Positions 1 to 13,116 are shown, counted from the stretch's first letter. The stretch is 64,000 bases of DNA from Boswellia sacra (GCA_013180625.2 SNVD02014754.1:434001-498000); one strand, 5' to 3'. Made by a program: numbers and translations. The notes: a model not told the origin generated them from the letters alone.

Positions 1-3000
1 TAAATGTGTTCGAAGACTTTTGTGCAAAAATATAAAATTTTGTGAATTATTCATACCTCTATGATTTAACTCAAGCCTCGAGGAGTCCAATTAATATGTG
101 TGTTACTCGTGGATTGAAAAATAGCAAAATATATAGTACAAATGGTTTCAAAGAGGTTTCTACCACTTGCATCACAAAAGTCACATATATGGATTGGAGA
201 ATTGACTACCTTCAAAATCTATGGAAAGAGACTAAACTAATTAATAATTAATGACAATTATTATAAATATATTGATGGAAAAAGATATAGTCGGTAATAA
301 ACACTAATAATCTCTTTAGGTGAAGGAATTAATTATATGTATATGCAGCAATTAGAGTTAAAGTATAATATATATACTATATATTGTAAAAGAAATCCAA
401 ATGGGAAAACATATATTTTCTTGGTGAGTAGGTGGACTGTGTTTCTTTTCTTGCAAGGGATTGACTGCAAACATCTTTTTTGTAATTATCTCAACAATTA
501 ACCTCACTAATAACAATAATTATAAACATATACATACATGTACATATACATATATGTAATAGTAAATTCTTTTCGTCTCCTTGAGAATAAGTAAGAGATT
601 AATTAATTCTTATCGGAACTGAATGGTGCTGAGTGTTGTACTAGTTAGTCCTACTCAGTAAACTAAATATCGAGCTGTTGTGGAGAGAGTAGAAGTACTT
701 GATCAAAAGTCAACATGGTTATGCTTGTCAGTGCAACATGTAAAATATCTTAAACAATAATATTAATTGCCTCTGTCTAATCTGTCTTTCAGAAGTCATT
801 GTAGTTAACGATTGAGACTAAATTTAATTCGCTACCTAATCCTACAACGTTTTGAATTTGATCAATATGACTAAAACGTTCATTTCCTTTATTTTATATA
901 TGCGCCTTAATTTCAATCATAAATTTTAAAGTAACAAAGCAAAGTTCCATCAATGAAGTTTGTATACACATTATCATGTGTGTTGTCTCTTGCTGTATAT
1001 TAATTATTTTCAGTAGGATCAATTAATTAATGACTAAGAAATTAGTTCAGGATATATATATACGTAACATATATACAAAAATGTAAGTCAAAAGTACCAT
1101 ACAAATAGAGTAAATTAAAAAGTAGCTAGATCAGATATTCGACGAATATTAGAACGTAACTTGGATGGTATATATTTAATTAAGAATGCCAAATTAAGAA
1201 GCTAGTCCAAAGAAAGAAAAGCATGTAGATAGCTAGCTTTTTATTTTCAAAGTATTTGGTAATCCGAGTGATATCATGTTTCACCAATTTTCTTCTCTCT
1301 CACAATATCTATGTGGACTTAAATTATCATCCAATTCCTCTCCTTCGATCACTTCTATCCTTCTGCATGTCTCCACTTTCTCATGCATTTGTTTATCATC
1401 AAAAAGTCCGATCCTTATAATTGTTTATCAACACATCACACTCTAGGAAAGTTCCGTTAATTATCACTGAAAGGTGTTTTTCAAATACTAATTACCCATC
1501 AAATACAATGACTACACTGTTATATCTTACCCAAATATAATATGTAGCATTAGCTGCAATTACGACGACAAATACCTAGGATGACTCTAGAAGCTAATTA
1601 TATATATGTCTATATATAATCTTGATGAATTGATAAGCTTCGGACTTTTACTGCATTTTCCTTTCAGCTGGCGGAGAAACTTCAGCCCATATTAAATATT
1701 ATTTGCTGTGTGGCAAGGATTAGTTCTAGTAAACTTCAAGCTAGGTAGCAGACATATATTCATCTATAACAATTGAAAAAGTGATTGGCTATTGGCACTG
1801 GATTGTTTATAGTCATCATCTCTCGCGTAGTCGCCTATATATATATTTATAGTGAAGGAGGGAATTTATTATCTGTTCATGTGGGGTTGCATTAAACGTT
1901 TGTTATTTTTGCAACCTTCTTCAAATGTTTCTTATAGTGTCATGTGGGATCTTAACTATTTGTAAGGACGAATCTAAAACAAGTTTTTTATATCAATTTT
2001 TCTTTAACTTAAATAATGAACTATATATTATAGTTGCATATATAAACCTTAATTAATCGTCGTTACAAGCTAGTTGCATGAGTAGGCCAGGGCCAATAGC
2101 TAGCCAAATCCAATTGCTATAGTGAATGTGATCGAGCTTAATTAATGAAAAAAATAAATATATGGAGTTGGTAGCAACGTCGAGGAATTGATAGCTGCAT
2201 GGGTATTTAATAATGGAAAAGGTATGTTCAATAATTGTTTCATGGAGAGTTGAATAAACGTCTCTCAGTCTAAGCGACATTGGTTGAGGGTTTGCTAAGC
2301 TTTGCTAGAATGTCTTCGTCTGCAATTTTCTGGTGGGGGCCGGGCAACTTGTCATTTTCGTTTGATTAGGATAGTCGTAATTATTAGTGATTCTTTATGT
2401 GTATAAATTATGCTTATGTTATATTGAGTGTTTGGAATATAATACCTCGTGGTTTTGGTAGCTAGCTCTTCATCAATCAGGACGAGGCTCATTAAGACCT
2501 TATATTTTTGGCAAATTGTAAGCCTAGCATTTTAAATCATTGAGGCAGGCAGTCGGGTTCTATGTTTGAATCAGTTTAGTTTACAATTCTCTTACTAGAT
2601 AGGTCCAAATACCCATCTCAAGAATAGATTTATAGAGAAAATTTTTCGAGCTAATGTTTAAGTATCAGGCGCTACGGTACCATTGTGCTAATTATTTTGT
2701 GAAATAAGTAATTTAATCGATTATTATTCAAGCCTCTACGGAACAAAGAAGATCCCTAAGGTTCTATATTTACCGAATTAATCCACTTTATAATACTTTC
2801 CTATTAATTTGATCTCTTTTGTGGTGTCCTTTCGTCTTTTTAGATTATTCTTACAGGACTTTAGTAAGTGAGAAAGTAACCTATCTAACATGGTTTGTGT
2901 ACACGGGCTTCAATAGGCAACTACATTTCCCAGAAGGCCCATTTTTAGTACTACGTTAGTCCTAAAACAAACATTTGGACCGAGGCCCAACGCATGATCG

Positions 3001-3322
3001 AAGGTTGTCTGGTTGCTTCTTGGCATATGCCGCCCTCGTCATGATAACAATAGCACTAAAATAAGATTAGGTTTTAATTTTACGTTAAGCTGGATGAGCT
3101 GGGATATAAACTTTAATCTTTCTAAGCTAATTAAAGTTGAACAAAATATGGTGAATTTTATTTTTAAAAAATATTAATAATGAGTGAGGGAGAGAAAAGA
3201 GTTTAGAATGACAATAAAGTTGCCTTAGACTATTACTCATCACTTGGTAATAGCATATTTAGTATAATACACAGATGCATGCCGCAACAGGTTTCAAAAT
3301 AAAGCAAATTAAATAAGGTTAC
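1..3322. other. AT-rich intergenic DNA, no gene seen
   Basis: I find no coding region, RNA gene or clear transposon here. The open frames present are short, lack recognisable motifs and are set in strongly AT-rich sequence with many TATATA runs. The last few hundred bases lie downstream of the minus-strand aquaporin gene and probably include its 3' untranslated region and terminator, but no boundary can be fixed. Confidence 0.6.
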
Positions 3323-4894
3323 TTAGCTGGTAGTCTTAATGGGCTCATCAAATCTGTCGGGCAGGGGAAGCCATAAAAGGCAGTAAATCCAAGAAGCAGT
3401 TGAAGTACCAAGAATGGGAGCCAAAATATAGAGCCAAAGGGAGTGAAACTGCCCGGACGCCAGGGCAGCGCCTATGCTCCTTGCAGGTTCATTGAAGCTC
3501 CTGTTATATTCCTGCAATTGCAAATTAAGCATGAATTAATGCATTATTATTGCTGTTGCTTCTAACTTACTTAAATGCAAATACAATAATTGACAAGATT
3601 CCGTTACCCGGCTATGAGCACGTCAAACAACGTTGTGGCTCCAACAGTAACTCCGGAGAGCTCATTGATCTATTTAATTTCCCAATTAATAGAGAAAAGA
3701 AGAAAATGGTTCATAGACAATGCATATATTTTGTATGATTAATCACCATTATGATTATGTTTCATAGAAGAAATGTCGATCATACCGCTCTGCTATCAGT
3801 GGCTACCCCACAAATAGTAAGCATTAAAATGAATGAAAGTATGAATTCCCACGCAAAGGCTTCTCCATGAGTTGTTGGACCTACATATTGAGTTACTGTA
3901 GCACCCATGTCTACTTGGTTCCGGAAAATCATGGCAAGTGTTAGAACTGCCAGTGTTGAGCCTGCCAGTTGCGATGCAACATATGCTACTACCTGCAGAA
4001 CATGCAAGATTTGGGAATAATTAATATTTTTGAATCTGGGGGTTCTGAATCATCATTTCTGTTCATCTTCCTGATCATGCCATAGGATATTGCTTAATTA
4101 AGTTCCTCTTGTTATCTGAATATGCTTAATATTTGTTTCACAAGCCAATTTTTATAAGAAACTCAGCCTCAACAGGGGGGTATTTTTTATATATAATCTT
4201 GCTTATCAACAAAGTCTAAGCAATTATTCTTCATGATTGATCATGTTTTCAACTTTCAGCTGGTGCCCTTAAAAAAAAATCAAATAAATTTAAGCAATGT
4301 TCCAAACTAAATTATTACCAGGACCGATATTGTAACTAATCTTAAAAATTATCATATTTAGCTTTTGTTGTAAGGATTGATAAAAAAAATTGATGATGCA
4401 TTTAAATCAATTAACGCCAGGACTGTTACTTTACCTGTGACCAGGGAAATTTGCTAGAAACAGCAAAAGCAATAGTTACAGCAGGATTGAAATGGGCACC
4501 TGAGACATGGCCAAATGCATATATCATAACCATCTCAACCAAGCCCCATGCCACTGCAATACCAATGATGCTGAGCTGGTATCTCTTGTCAATCATCCAG
4601 GATCCACATCCTACAAACACAATTACATATGCCCCCACAAGCTCTGCAATTATCTAAGAGATGAAACCAGGGGGAAAAACACATCATATCTGATCAGTTA
4701 GTAGTTTCTACTGATAACCAGAATGTACGCACATAGCAAGAAGTGCTCACCTTATGAGCATTTGTATGAGAACCATTTATTGTGGAGGCTACAGGAGGAC
4801 TAACTTTGCCCTCTTCAATATTTAACGATAGATCAGTAGATAATGGAGGTTTTGGTGAACATCCAAGAATATTAGGCCCGGCCATCCCAGCCAT
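3323..4894 (-). CDS. NIP-type aquaporin (nodulin-26-like intrinsic protein), frameshifted in last exon
   Basis: Membrane channel of the NIP aquaporin family, which carry water, glycerol or small neutral solutes. Five exons on the minus strand with GT-AG introns: 4894-4751, 4653-4435, 3992-3786, 3669-3608 and 3511-3323. Exon 2 has the first pore motif (SGAHFNPAVT) and a Trp before the helix 2 segment. Exon 4 has ELSGVTVGATT. Exon 5 has ITGASMN, then PARS. The Trp/Val/Ala/Arg filter positions fit NIP subgroup I. The exons sum to 821 bases, one short of 274 codons. The missing base lies in exon 5, where AACCCTGCA expected for N-P-A reads AACCTGCA, so the frame shifts at the second NPA motif. Downstream of that point the other frame continues with a normal NIP C-terminal half and ends IKTTS. 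So this is either a recent pseudogene or a one-base assembly error. The start is the only Met giving a usual NIP N-terminus. Confidence 0.88.
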
Positions 4895-5444
4895 TAAGAT
4901 TAATTCTTAACATCACCACCCTCAGCAAAAGATAAGGTTTTCTCCTTTTATGTGCTTGTTATATATATAATAATGTTGCATTGAGATGTTCAAAATTTTT
5001 GAAGGCCAGATGTTGGAATTACTTTGTTATTGGGTGTAAGATACAAAGTTCGTATAAATACTGACACTGGAAATTAAGTGTATTTAGTAATATTTAAACT
5101 ATTCATGAGAGCATAGCCTCATAGGATTATCAGTTCTCTCCTCATCGTTGAATGGTTTCAAAGTAAATTCTGATCATGTGAGTTGTGACAATTAAATTTA
5201 AAGATTTAATATTGCTAGCTTAGCTGAAGATATTATTTTTGACTTTAAATGTGAAATTTTTGTCTTTTAATTCCTAACAAGGCACAAATATTAAAGCAGA
5301 GTAGATAATGTGGATGTAGGTGCAGCAAGCTTAAGCCAAAGCTGGCTTTTGGATAAAGGTAATGGCACATGTTGAAGAAGACAAATTATCGTTGACAGAA
5401 TTAGTCCAAATTAACCTCTCTTGACAAGTTCTGCGAAGCTCTAT

Positions 5445-5486
<42 letters not shown>

Positions 5487-6872
5487 TTCCATGAGGAACC
5501 GGCAGTGAATGCTATATATATTGATTGACAGCTAGTGCCCCAACTAAGGAATATATTGCACTAGTAGTAGCAGTAGACTGGTGTAGTGATTATTCACATA
5601 TGTATTATCCATATGTCTATACTGATAAATAATACATACATCAAACCCCTAATACAAGGATATATATGAACTTATTTTCTGCTCTCCCCACTGTAAATTT
5701 ACTGGGTTAGATATTGAGTTGAGAAGTGAGTGTGAGTCTGTGAAAGATACCATATACGAGTTCGTCTTAATTTTTTATATAAATGCAGATATTTGTACAT
5801 GTTGAGAATAAATATAAATATAAATATGAGTTTGAAGATAATTCAATGATAGATATAATTAATAAAGAGGAAAAGTATAACACTCAAACCCTTAATTCTC
5901 AACATCCGTTTGGTTTGGAAAAAGGGAAATAGAGTTGGAGATTTGGTTGAGTAGGAAAATTGGTTTTGAATGAAAAGTTGGTGAAATTATCGTAATCCCA
6001 GACGTCAGCAACAATGTAACTTCATTTTGGGGAACATTTGCATTATTTTGATTATGCGTTCGATTCGTGGACCAACGTCTCTCAATTTCCCTACAGCCGC
6101 TTTTAGATTAGATGTATATTTTTATGTTCTAATCATATATCAAATGTGCAAGCGTGTGCTTTTCTATATATCGATAATAATAACCCCTATATTTGCTTAA
6201 TTTTTTTAAATAAAATAAATTCTTAAAAATTAAATTGAAAATTCACATGTTATATATATATAATTACTAAAAATTTAGGAAAGGACTCTATAAGACAGTA
6301 TCCTCAGTGCTAAGAATTACTTTTAACATCAATTGTCTCAATTAATTATGTTTTAGGAATAGCAGTGATTATAATTGAAAAATAAAAATCAAACCTTAGC
6401 CTCTCGTATATATCCTTTCAAACCAAACTATATTTTTCCACTTTCCATTAAAATTCTTTCTTTCTTTCTACAATATTCAATGCAATGCAACTGATCATGT
6501 ATTGAAATTTCCATTTCAAGCTTCGTGGAACGAACGAGACACCAATCTCGATACAAAAACACATGTCTACCTTCTTCTTTTTTTTTTCAAATAAAAACAA
6601 AAATAAATAATCAATAAGGGTTGGATTGGAGTTGGAGGCAGCGGGACTGGGACAAGTTGAAGTCCAAGCCCATTGGAGGAAGCTCATTTGCCTAATCAAC
6701 GGTTACTAGGAACCGATGGCCCACAGCCGCCAACTAAGGCAAGGCAAGGCAACTAGTGGACGGATATGCTTTCCATTAGGCCACGTGTAGTGATGGAGTC
6801 AATACAAGCTTTATCAGGAGAGGAAGGGAAGGGACCCAACCCAACCCAACCCAAAGTCGTCTTTGTCTCGGC

Positions 6873-6878
<6 letters not shown>
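4895..6878. promoter_or_regulatory. Shared upstream region between divergent NIP and STOP2-like genes
   Basis: About 2 kb separates the start codons of the minus-strand aquaporin and the plus-strand zinc-finger gene, so it should contain both promoters. It is AT-rich and holds a compound TA/GA microsatellite. No coding sequence is supported in it. The last 150 bases, with repeated CCCAAC and CACGTG-like sequence near 6781, look like the zinc-finger gene's proximal promoter and leader. No specific transcription start can be assigned. Confidence 0.4.
5443..5487. repeat. Compound (TA)n(GA)n microsatellite
   Basis: About nine TA units run straight into about twelve GA units. It lies in the divergent promoter region, some 550 bases upstream of the aquaporin start codon. 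Confidence 0.9.

Positions 6879-6926
<48 letters not shown>
6879..6926 (+). repeat. (CT)24 microsatellite in the STOP2-like leader
   Basis: Forty-eight bases of uninterrupted CT end 20 bases before the preferred start codon of the zinc-finger gene. CT tracts are common in plant 5' untranslated regions. An in-frame ATG at 6863 lies just upstream of the tract and would translate it as a Leu-Ser repeat. Confidence 0.95.
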
Positions 6927-6929
<3 letters not shown>

Positions 6930-6946
6930 CGTTTACAGGCAAGACA

Positions 6947-7963
6947 ATGTCAAATCTCCTCCCCAAACCTCCTCAGGATCCGCCTGAACATCCCTTTGGA
7001 ACCTCCGATCCTAGTACTTCGCTCAGGAATCTCTCCGCTGTCAGAACTAGAATGGAATCGTTGCAGAAGTTCTTGTCCGAATCAGTCAACTCCAACACTC
7101 TCATTACCCCACATCAGATGGACATGGTCTCCTCCGAAATCACCTCCGCCATCCACCAAATCATCCTCAACGGCGCCGCCCTTCTCTCCCCCGCACAACC
7201 ACAACCTCAATCACCAACTCCCCCAGCAACCACCACCGGGATCACAAAAGAGTGTGAATCGGAATCATCGGATTACGAAGTGGTAGAAATCGACGCGGTG
7301 GAGCTGCTAGCCGAGCACATCCACTTCTGCGAGATTTGCGGTAAAGGGTTCAAGCGGGATGCGAATTTGCGAATGCACATGCGAGCACACGGGAACGAGT
7401 TCAAGACTCCGGAAGCTTTGGCGAAACCAGATAAGGGAAAGGGAAAGGATGAAGTTGAAGAGACAAGGAAGCGGAGATTCTCTTGCCCGTATCAGGGGTG
7501 TAACCGGAACAAAAATCATAGAAAGTTTCGAGCTTTGAAGTCGGTTATATGTGTGAAGAATCACTTCAAGAGAAGTCATTGCCCCAAGATGTACACGTGT
7601 GATAGATGTCATAAGAAGAGTTTCTCAGTGTTGTCTGATTTGAAGAGTCATTACAAGCACTGTGGGGAGAGCAGATGGAAGTGTTCCTGTGGGACTAGTT
7701 TTTCTAGGAAAGATAAGTTGTTTGGCCACTTAGCCTTGTTTGAAGGCCATATGCCTCAGCCCCACCCCGAGGTCGAATCAATCAAGGAGGATGAAGAAGA
7801 CGAGGAGGATATTGATGAAGATCAGGATCAGGTCCACGTCCAGGACAAGAAGAGAAATGGTTATTTGGTGGAGGATGCTGCCCTCTTTCAAAGCTTGCTT
7901 GATGACTTTGACTTTGGTTCCATTCAGAATTACTGTTTGCACGACGTTTTGGGGCCTGCTTGA
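6947..7963 (+). CDS. STOP2: STOP1/STOP2-like C2H2 zinc-finger transcription factor
   Basis: A 338-residue intronless protein of the SENSITIVE TO PROTON RHIZOTOXICITY family, nuclear C2H2 factors that control acid-soil and aluminium tolerance genes. Four zinc-finger units are visible: [21 protein letters not shown] at about 132-152 (the hallmark STOP finger), the atypical CPYQGC...[18 protein letters not shown]...HYKHC, and [16 protein letters not shown]. An acidic Glu/Asp stretch follows, and a C-terminal LLDDFDFGS segment suggests an activation or EAR-like patch. The length is closer to STOP2 (about 370) than STOP1 (about 500). I chose the ATG at 6947 ([10 protein letters not shown]). The upstream in-frame ATG at 6863 would add 28 residues, mostly a Leu-Ser run encoded by the CT microsatellite. 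The gene is divergent to the aquaporin. STOP2 rather than STOP1 rests on length only. Confidence 0.88.
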   Translation: MSNLLPKPPQDPPEHPFGTSDPSTSLRNLSAVRTRMESLQKFLSESVNSNTLITPHQMDMVSSEITSAIHQIILNGAALLSPAQPQPQSPTPPATTTGITKECESESSDYEVVEIDAVELLAEHIHFCEICGKGFKRDANLRMHMRAHGNEFKTPEALAKPDKGKGKDEVEETRKRRFSCPYQGCNRNKNHRKFRALKSVICVKNHFKRSHCPKMYTCDRCHKKSFSVLSDLKSHYKHCGESRWKCSCGTSFSRKDKLFGHLALFEGHMPQPHPEVESIKEDEEDEEDIDEDQDQVHVQDKKRNGYLVEDAALFQSLLDDFDFGSIQNYCLHDVLGPA

Positions 7964-8895
7964 AATGCAAATATGTTGGACCCTCCTGAGTATCTTTGGT
8001 TTATTGTAACATGACATGATCTACTAATTAATCTCTTTTTTTTTTGTTTTCCAGTTATGTGAGATATGAATCTTCGTCTTTATAATTATCCATTATATAC
8101 TTTTTGTGCAAGTATGCATTGTTTTGCTTTCTGCAGCCTGTGTCTACATTCTCTTTGATTTTGTCCAAGCAAGATGGTATGGTTTGGTGTAAGAAAATTT
8201 TGGCCCCAGCTGCAACCACCGTCCATATATCAGACGAGAGGTTTCTCAAGTAATTGGGTGAGTAGATGAATCAAGATCCTACCTAGTAAAGGCTTGAAGC
8301 GCATTGACGGAATTGATGACGTAATTCTACAGGGAAATCTATAAGAATGCATACATGAGGTGCATAAATTCAGAACCATCAAACAGAGCAACCCTAATGG
8401 AAATGTCTCGATAATCAAGACTTTTCTGAAGACATAAAGCTGAAGATGGATATGAAATGAGATTGTAAATCAATTCTCAAGTCATCATTGAGCTTCGTAA
8501 CTAATTGATGGAACTTTTAAGTTTTATTGTATAAGTAAATAAAAACAAATGTGGCCAAAAGTAGATAATTTAATGTGTATTCCAACTTGTATAAAAGCAA
8601 GCTGTTAAATTATAATAATTAGTTACAGCTAGATATCGGTCAAATGAGATCGTGCCCGCAAACTCAATGATATTTGGCCAAATTCTTGAGATTGGACAGA
8701 CTACAGAAAAACTTCAACAAATAAATATTTAATAAATTAATAATTTCAATTAAATAATAAAATTTTTAATTTCGATTCAGACCTATATATTAAATTAATA
8801 AATTGTTAAATATATAAAATAATAATTTTTTTCAAATCCTTTAAGACATAATAAAAATAAAAATTAATAATTGATTAATTAAATAATATAAATTA
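7964..8895. other. 3' flank of the STOP2-like gene, no further gene seen
   Basis: T-rich sequence after the stop codon at 7961-7963 is presumably the 3' untranslated region. The short minus-strand frames around 8055-8418 show no recognisable domain or codon bias, so I do not call them genes. Confidence 0.5.
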
Positions 8896-9323
8896 ACGGT
8901 GTTCAAAATCTAAATCAATCATTAATTTTGGTTCGAGTTAATAAATTGGAGGATTTGATTAGATTAAATTTTTAAAAATCGAAATAATTGGATCAGATAA
9001 CAAATTCTAATATAAAAATATATCATAAACTGATCCAATCTAAATAATAGATAACAAGATTAACTATGTAATATCTAAAAATTAACATTAATGCAACCCA
9101 TTATAAATTTATATTTTTAACTTGTATTTTTTATTAGATCATATTGGAAATTTCTTTTTTAAAAAAAAAAAAAACTTTTAAAGTTCGGATTGGCTTAGTT
9201 CGAATTGGATCGAATGATTTTTTTTCTAAATTGGATTAGATTAAAAAATCTCTAAAACGATTAATATTGGATTGGATTAGTTATTAGCTAAATCTATCAT
9301 ATCCAAACCAGTGAACAACCCTA
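8896..9323. mobile_element. Degenerate hAT-like MITE
   Basis: The left end has GGTGTTCAAAATC and the right end has TGAACAACCCTA, an imperfect inverted pair resembling the TAGGGTGTTCA ends of plant hAT MITEs. The interior has repeated TTGGATTGGATTA/TTCGAATTGGA sequence in both orientations, typical of this class. The flanks ATATAAAT and GCATAAAT match at 6 of 8 positions and could be a decayed 8-bp target duplication. There is no coding capacity. The ends are approximate. Confidence 0.45.
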
Positions 9324-10018
9324 GCATAAATAGTATAAAAATTCATTATATTAAAGTTATTTTTTTTTAACAACTTCTAGTTTCTCAATTCTACCTTTTT
9401 TCATAATATGCATCTAATTTTTTTTCTTTATATCTAAATTAAACCCAACCTCATCCTTAATTTTTGCAAAGCATACACCAGATTTGTTATATATTTTTTT
9501 CATGTTGTAGTGAAAAGTTATTAATTAAGAATACTATTGCTTGAAACATCCTCCTTTGAAAAGCGTTTGCTAAATACAACTATCATCTGAATCATAATTA
9601 TCATCAGCTGATATATCCATTGCGTGTTCAATAACCTCTTCATTAGTAGGCGGTTCCATCACCATAACATTTTCACTAGGATAAATCCAAAGGTGCTCAA
9701 CATCATATACATTTCTATAGCATAGAGTAGAATTGACTTCATGTAATCCATTAACTTTGACACATTAACTTTTGATCACATTGATCCTTTTTTTTTTTAA
9801 TTTACAACTTATGCATGAATCTTCATAAAAAAATAATACATTACAAATAATTAAAACATAAAAATCTTCTCAAATTATAATTATTCATTTATTGATAAAT
9901 AAATAATCTCTTTAAAATAATAATTTTCATAATACAAACAATATTAATTTGTTGAGGTTTCGTGATATATATACACATACCGGAGTTATTTGGGGTCTAG
10001 ATCCTCGTAGGCCATAAA

Positions 10019-11059
10019 GGGTCTATTTGGGATTGTTCTGCTTTGGAAAATTATTGTAGAAAAGTATTATAGGAAAAATAAGCTATTAGCTGGGCTAGCT
10101 CAAAAAGTTGTAGATGTTTGGTAAATTAATTTTTCAAAATTGTTGTGTTGTCCAAAAACTATGAATATCTGTTTTGTAAATTTAATTTTCAAAATCTTAA
10201 TTTCAACAAAACTACTAAAATGTACATAATTTTGATAAAAAATAATTATTATAATATCTAAATAAATTTAAAATATAATACTAAAATAATTAAATTATTT
10301 AAAAATATTAAAAATAAATAAAATAATTAAATATGTTTATTATTTTATTATTAAAAATGGTATAAATAAAATAAAATAAAATAGAAAATAAAAGCATCTA
10401 CCTGAGTTACTATTGCTAGTCGTCAACCGCCACCGGCTCGGCATCTCTGGTGACACTGCCACCATCAGAGAAGTTGCCAGGGGATGCTTTCTCCATATCC
10501 ATCATCATCTCCTCCATAATACTATTGACAAGATCCAGTGGTTCAAGTTACGATGGCCGAAATTTTAACCTTCTAATCTTGCTATTTTCCATTGTGAATA
10601 ACCAAAACTTTAATAGATCTATGTATGTCAGCTGTCGGGGAGTCCTTTGGTGATATTAGTGTCCCTCCACGTGCTAGTGAATGACAGACAGTGGCCAGGA
10701 ATGGCGGTTGATTGCCGGGAGCTGCTGCTGCTTTGGTGCTTCTTTTTAATTTTCTAAAATAATATTTTTTTAGTTTTTGATGAATTTAATTTTATAATTT
10801 ATTAAATAAATAATTTAAAATTTTAATATTTAAGGATATTTTTAGATTTATATTATTTAAGAGGGACAATTTTGACATTATGGTGTATCCAAATAATTTT
10901 CAAAAGTCGCTCCCACATGCTTTTACAATTTAATAAAAAAAAATAGATTCTTAGAGTAACAGGACTATCAATTTTAAATAAATTTACCAAACATCAAAAT
11001 AGTTGTAACTAGTAATAAAATCCAAAAACTGTTGTAAAAAGGCGCGGCCAAACACACTC
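10019..11059. mobile_element. About 1-kb non-autonomous terminal-inverted-repeat element
   Basis: The left end GGGTCTATTTGGGATTG is an imperfect inverse of the right end, which runs GGCCAAACACACTC. Further in, ATGTTTGGTAAATTA near 10113 has its inverse AATTTACCAAACATC near 10980, so the subterminal regions also pair. The interior is AT-rich apart from a more GC-rich patch at 10400-10740 that contains a 67-codon open frame without recognisable domains, possibly picked-up host sequence. No clean target duplication is visible, so the superfamily (hAT or Mutator-like) is undecided. Confidence 0.5.
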
Positions 11060-12070
11060 ATAATCTGAGTAGTCTGGCCATGGTTTGAAGATGAAGATCC
11101 ATACGAAGACCTTCGCGCTTGTTTTCCCTAATTAAATGATATAGCTTCGTGACATTCAAGACCTAGACGTTAATACTCATAAGGTACATTTAGATGTTAA
11201 AATTGAAATTGAGAGAGCAATCCGAATGCTAACTATAACTTGGTTAAAGCCCTTCATAGAAAGTGCAAAATAAAGATGTTAGTGAAGTTATGCAGTTCGA
11301 ATTGTGGTTATTGATGATTAAACTTAATTCAAATACATAATTCGTCTTTCTTTATGACAAACCATGAAGTAAAATGATAAACATGATGAAAATATTTGTG
11401 AAGATAAGTTCAATGCAGTTGGTTATATATGTTAGTCCGGCCAAGCTATATATACTCAAAATTTTCTTTCTCATATACTAGACTCGTCTCAAGTACTACA
11501 TAAGTTTTATTATGTGTTATTCTCGATCGTATCACTTAATTAATTTATTTATGATCTCATTAATTAATTATATTAACATATGTAAAGGTTTGCTCTCAGT
11601 TAAATAATTTATTTTGAAGGAAGAGGAAAAACTTGCATGCAACATGGCTTTAATCAACACGTACAGCATCAGCAAGCTCACGTCAGAAATCTAAATTCAC
11701 TTCTATCAAATTTTACCTGTTTATCAGTTGATCTCTAGAACATCAATTAATATAATGTAACCATCACGGGATTCATTTCGTTTTTTCTTATTATTATTTC
11801 ATTTATGATTTGCATGTTTTGATTAATTAACTATGTCTATCTATCTATCTGAGTGTACGTCAATTTGTGTTCAAAGGAAATACATATATGTTCAAAAGAA
11901 AAAGTTAATTATCCATGTATTACCCGTGATTTTCGAGAAGAAAGCTTGCTAACTTGTGTATATGTGTATATATATACATTCGTGGTTTAAACAATGCTAG
12001 CTACTCCGAGAGTTGATTTTAATTTTCCCAAATTGTAGATTAATTATCTGTTTAATTGATCTTAAGCATC

Positions 12071-12421
12071 ATGTCAATACCTACAGAAGCTTTAGCAATG
12101 GGAGGCGTAGATTATGTTGAATAGGGTATGGATGTGGAAGAATGGGAGCGAGAGGACTTGAACCCACCTCCCCATTTAATAGCTGATGATGGTGAAGAAG
12201 GAGATCTCTACTGCCTCGGAAGATATTCTGGAAGTAGGTTAATTGCTTCAGAAGATGATGAAAGTGCTATTGGTGTCATTAATATAAGTCGTGAGGAAAG
12301 AATTATAAAGGCTGAGAGAGTATATTTGCCAAAATGGGTGAAAAGGTCAATGAAGATGATGGTGAAAGCCATTATGAAGGCATCCATGATTCTAAGCCTA
12401 AGGCTAAGGACGGATGTATAT
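12071..12421 (+). pseudogene. Small uncharacterised protein family, copy 1 (nonsense codon, split by Copia)
   Basis: First of five related small genes in this window. The ATG at 12071 opens the family N-terminal block (MSIPTEALAMGGVDYVE). The next codon, Trp in copies 2 and 3, is TAG at 12122-12124. Beyond it the frame stays open (MDVEEWEREDLNPPPHLIAD, then an acidic stretch) up to the Copia insertion at 12421/12422. The sequence after the insertion, from 39466, continues in the same frame for 18 codons and stops at 39522, giving about 135 codons originally. So the Copia landed in the 3' end of a reading frame, which also carries a nonsense mutation. The order of the two events is unknown. 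I do not recognise a function. A re-initiation at the ATG at 12128 is possible but not supported. Confidence 0.7.
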
Positions 12422-13101
12422 TGTGAGGATTGTGGCTCAACTTATGTTATGCAAACAGAAACTTGGTGCAAGAGTGCCATTGGAGCTACATAGGAACGCC
12501 AAGATGCGCCATCAGACATTGAAGACAGAGACTTGGCGCCGGCACGCAAAGTGTGTTGCACAAGGGCGCCGCTACAGGTAGTAACTTGGCGCAGGCACAC
12601 AGGGAGTTCTACGTAGGAGCGCAGGTTCTGAGTCTAGATACGCATCAAGACAAAGATTTCACGCCAGATCACGAGGGTTGTTGCATCGGAGCGTAACTCT
12701 GGTTTTCCTAGTTTAAATAGATTTCTTGGCACGCAAGTCATTAGCCCATAGGCCTTGGAATATAAAAAGGGGACTTGTTTTCATTGTAAAAACAGATTTG
12801 AAAAAGCATAGAGAAGAGAGGAAAGAAAAGAGTTAGGGTTTAGAGATTGAGAGTTTCTTGGGAAGAAAGTTAACTCCATTTTTTCTAGTTTTCCCTGTAA
12901 ACACTCTTGTAATCTCTTGTTCTTCACCACAGTGAATTGTTCATCACCAACAAATGGACGTAGGATCATGTTTGTGGTATGAACCACTATAAATTCTTGT
13001 GTTCTTTCTTTATTTTCTTTGCTTGGATGTGTGCTTGAAATTCCTAGTTTAATTTCGTGTTAAGTTGCTTGTAAGCGTGTGTGTCTCTCATCTTCACAAC
13101 A
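12422..13101 (+). repeat. 5' LTR of outer Copia
   Basis: 680 bp, TG...CA ends, homologous along its length to 38772-39460. It contains a TATAAAAAGG promoter-like box near 12762 (right LTR equivalent near 39110), upstream of the expected transcript start. Confidence 0.93.
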
Positions 13102-13104
13102 AAT

Positions 13105-13116
13105 TGGTATCAGACC
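13105..13116 (+). other. Primer-binding site of outer Copia
   Basis: TGGTATCAGACC, three bases after the 5' LTR, differs by one base from the tRNA-iMet-complementary TGGTATCAGAGC used by most plant Copia elements. Confidence 0.85.

Noticed and set aside
42..251. A 69-codon open frame at the window start.
   Set aside because: No homology recognised, unusual codon use for a plant gene, AT-rich flanks without gene structure.
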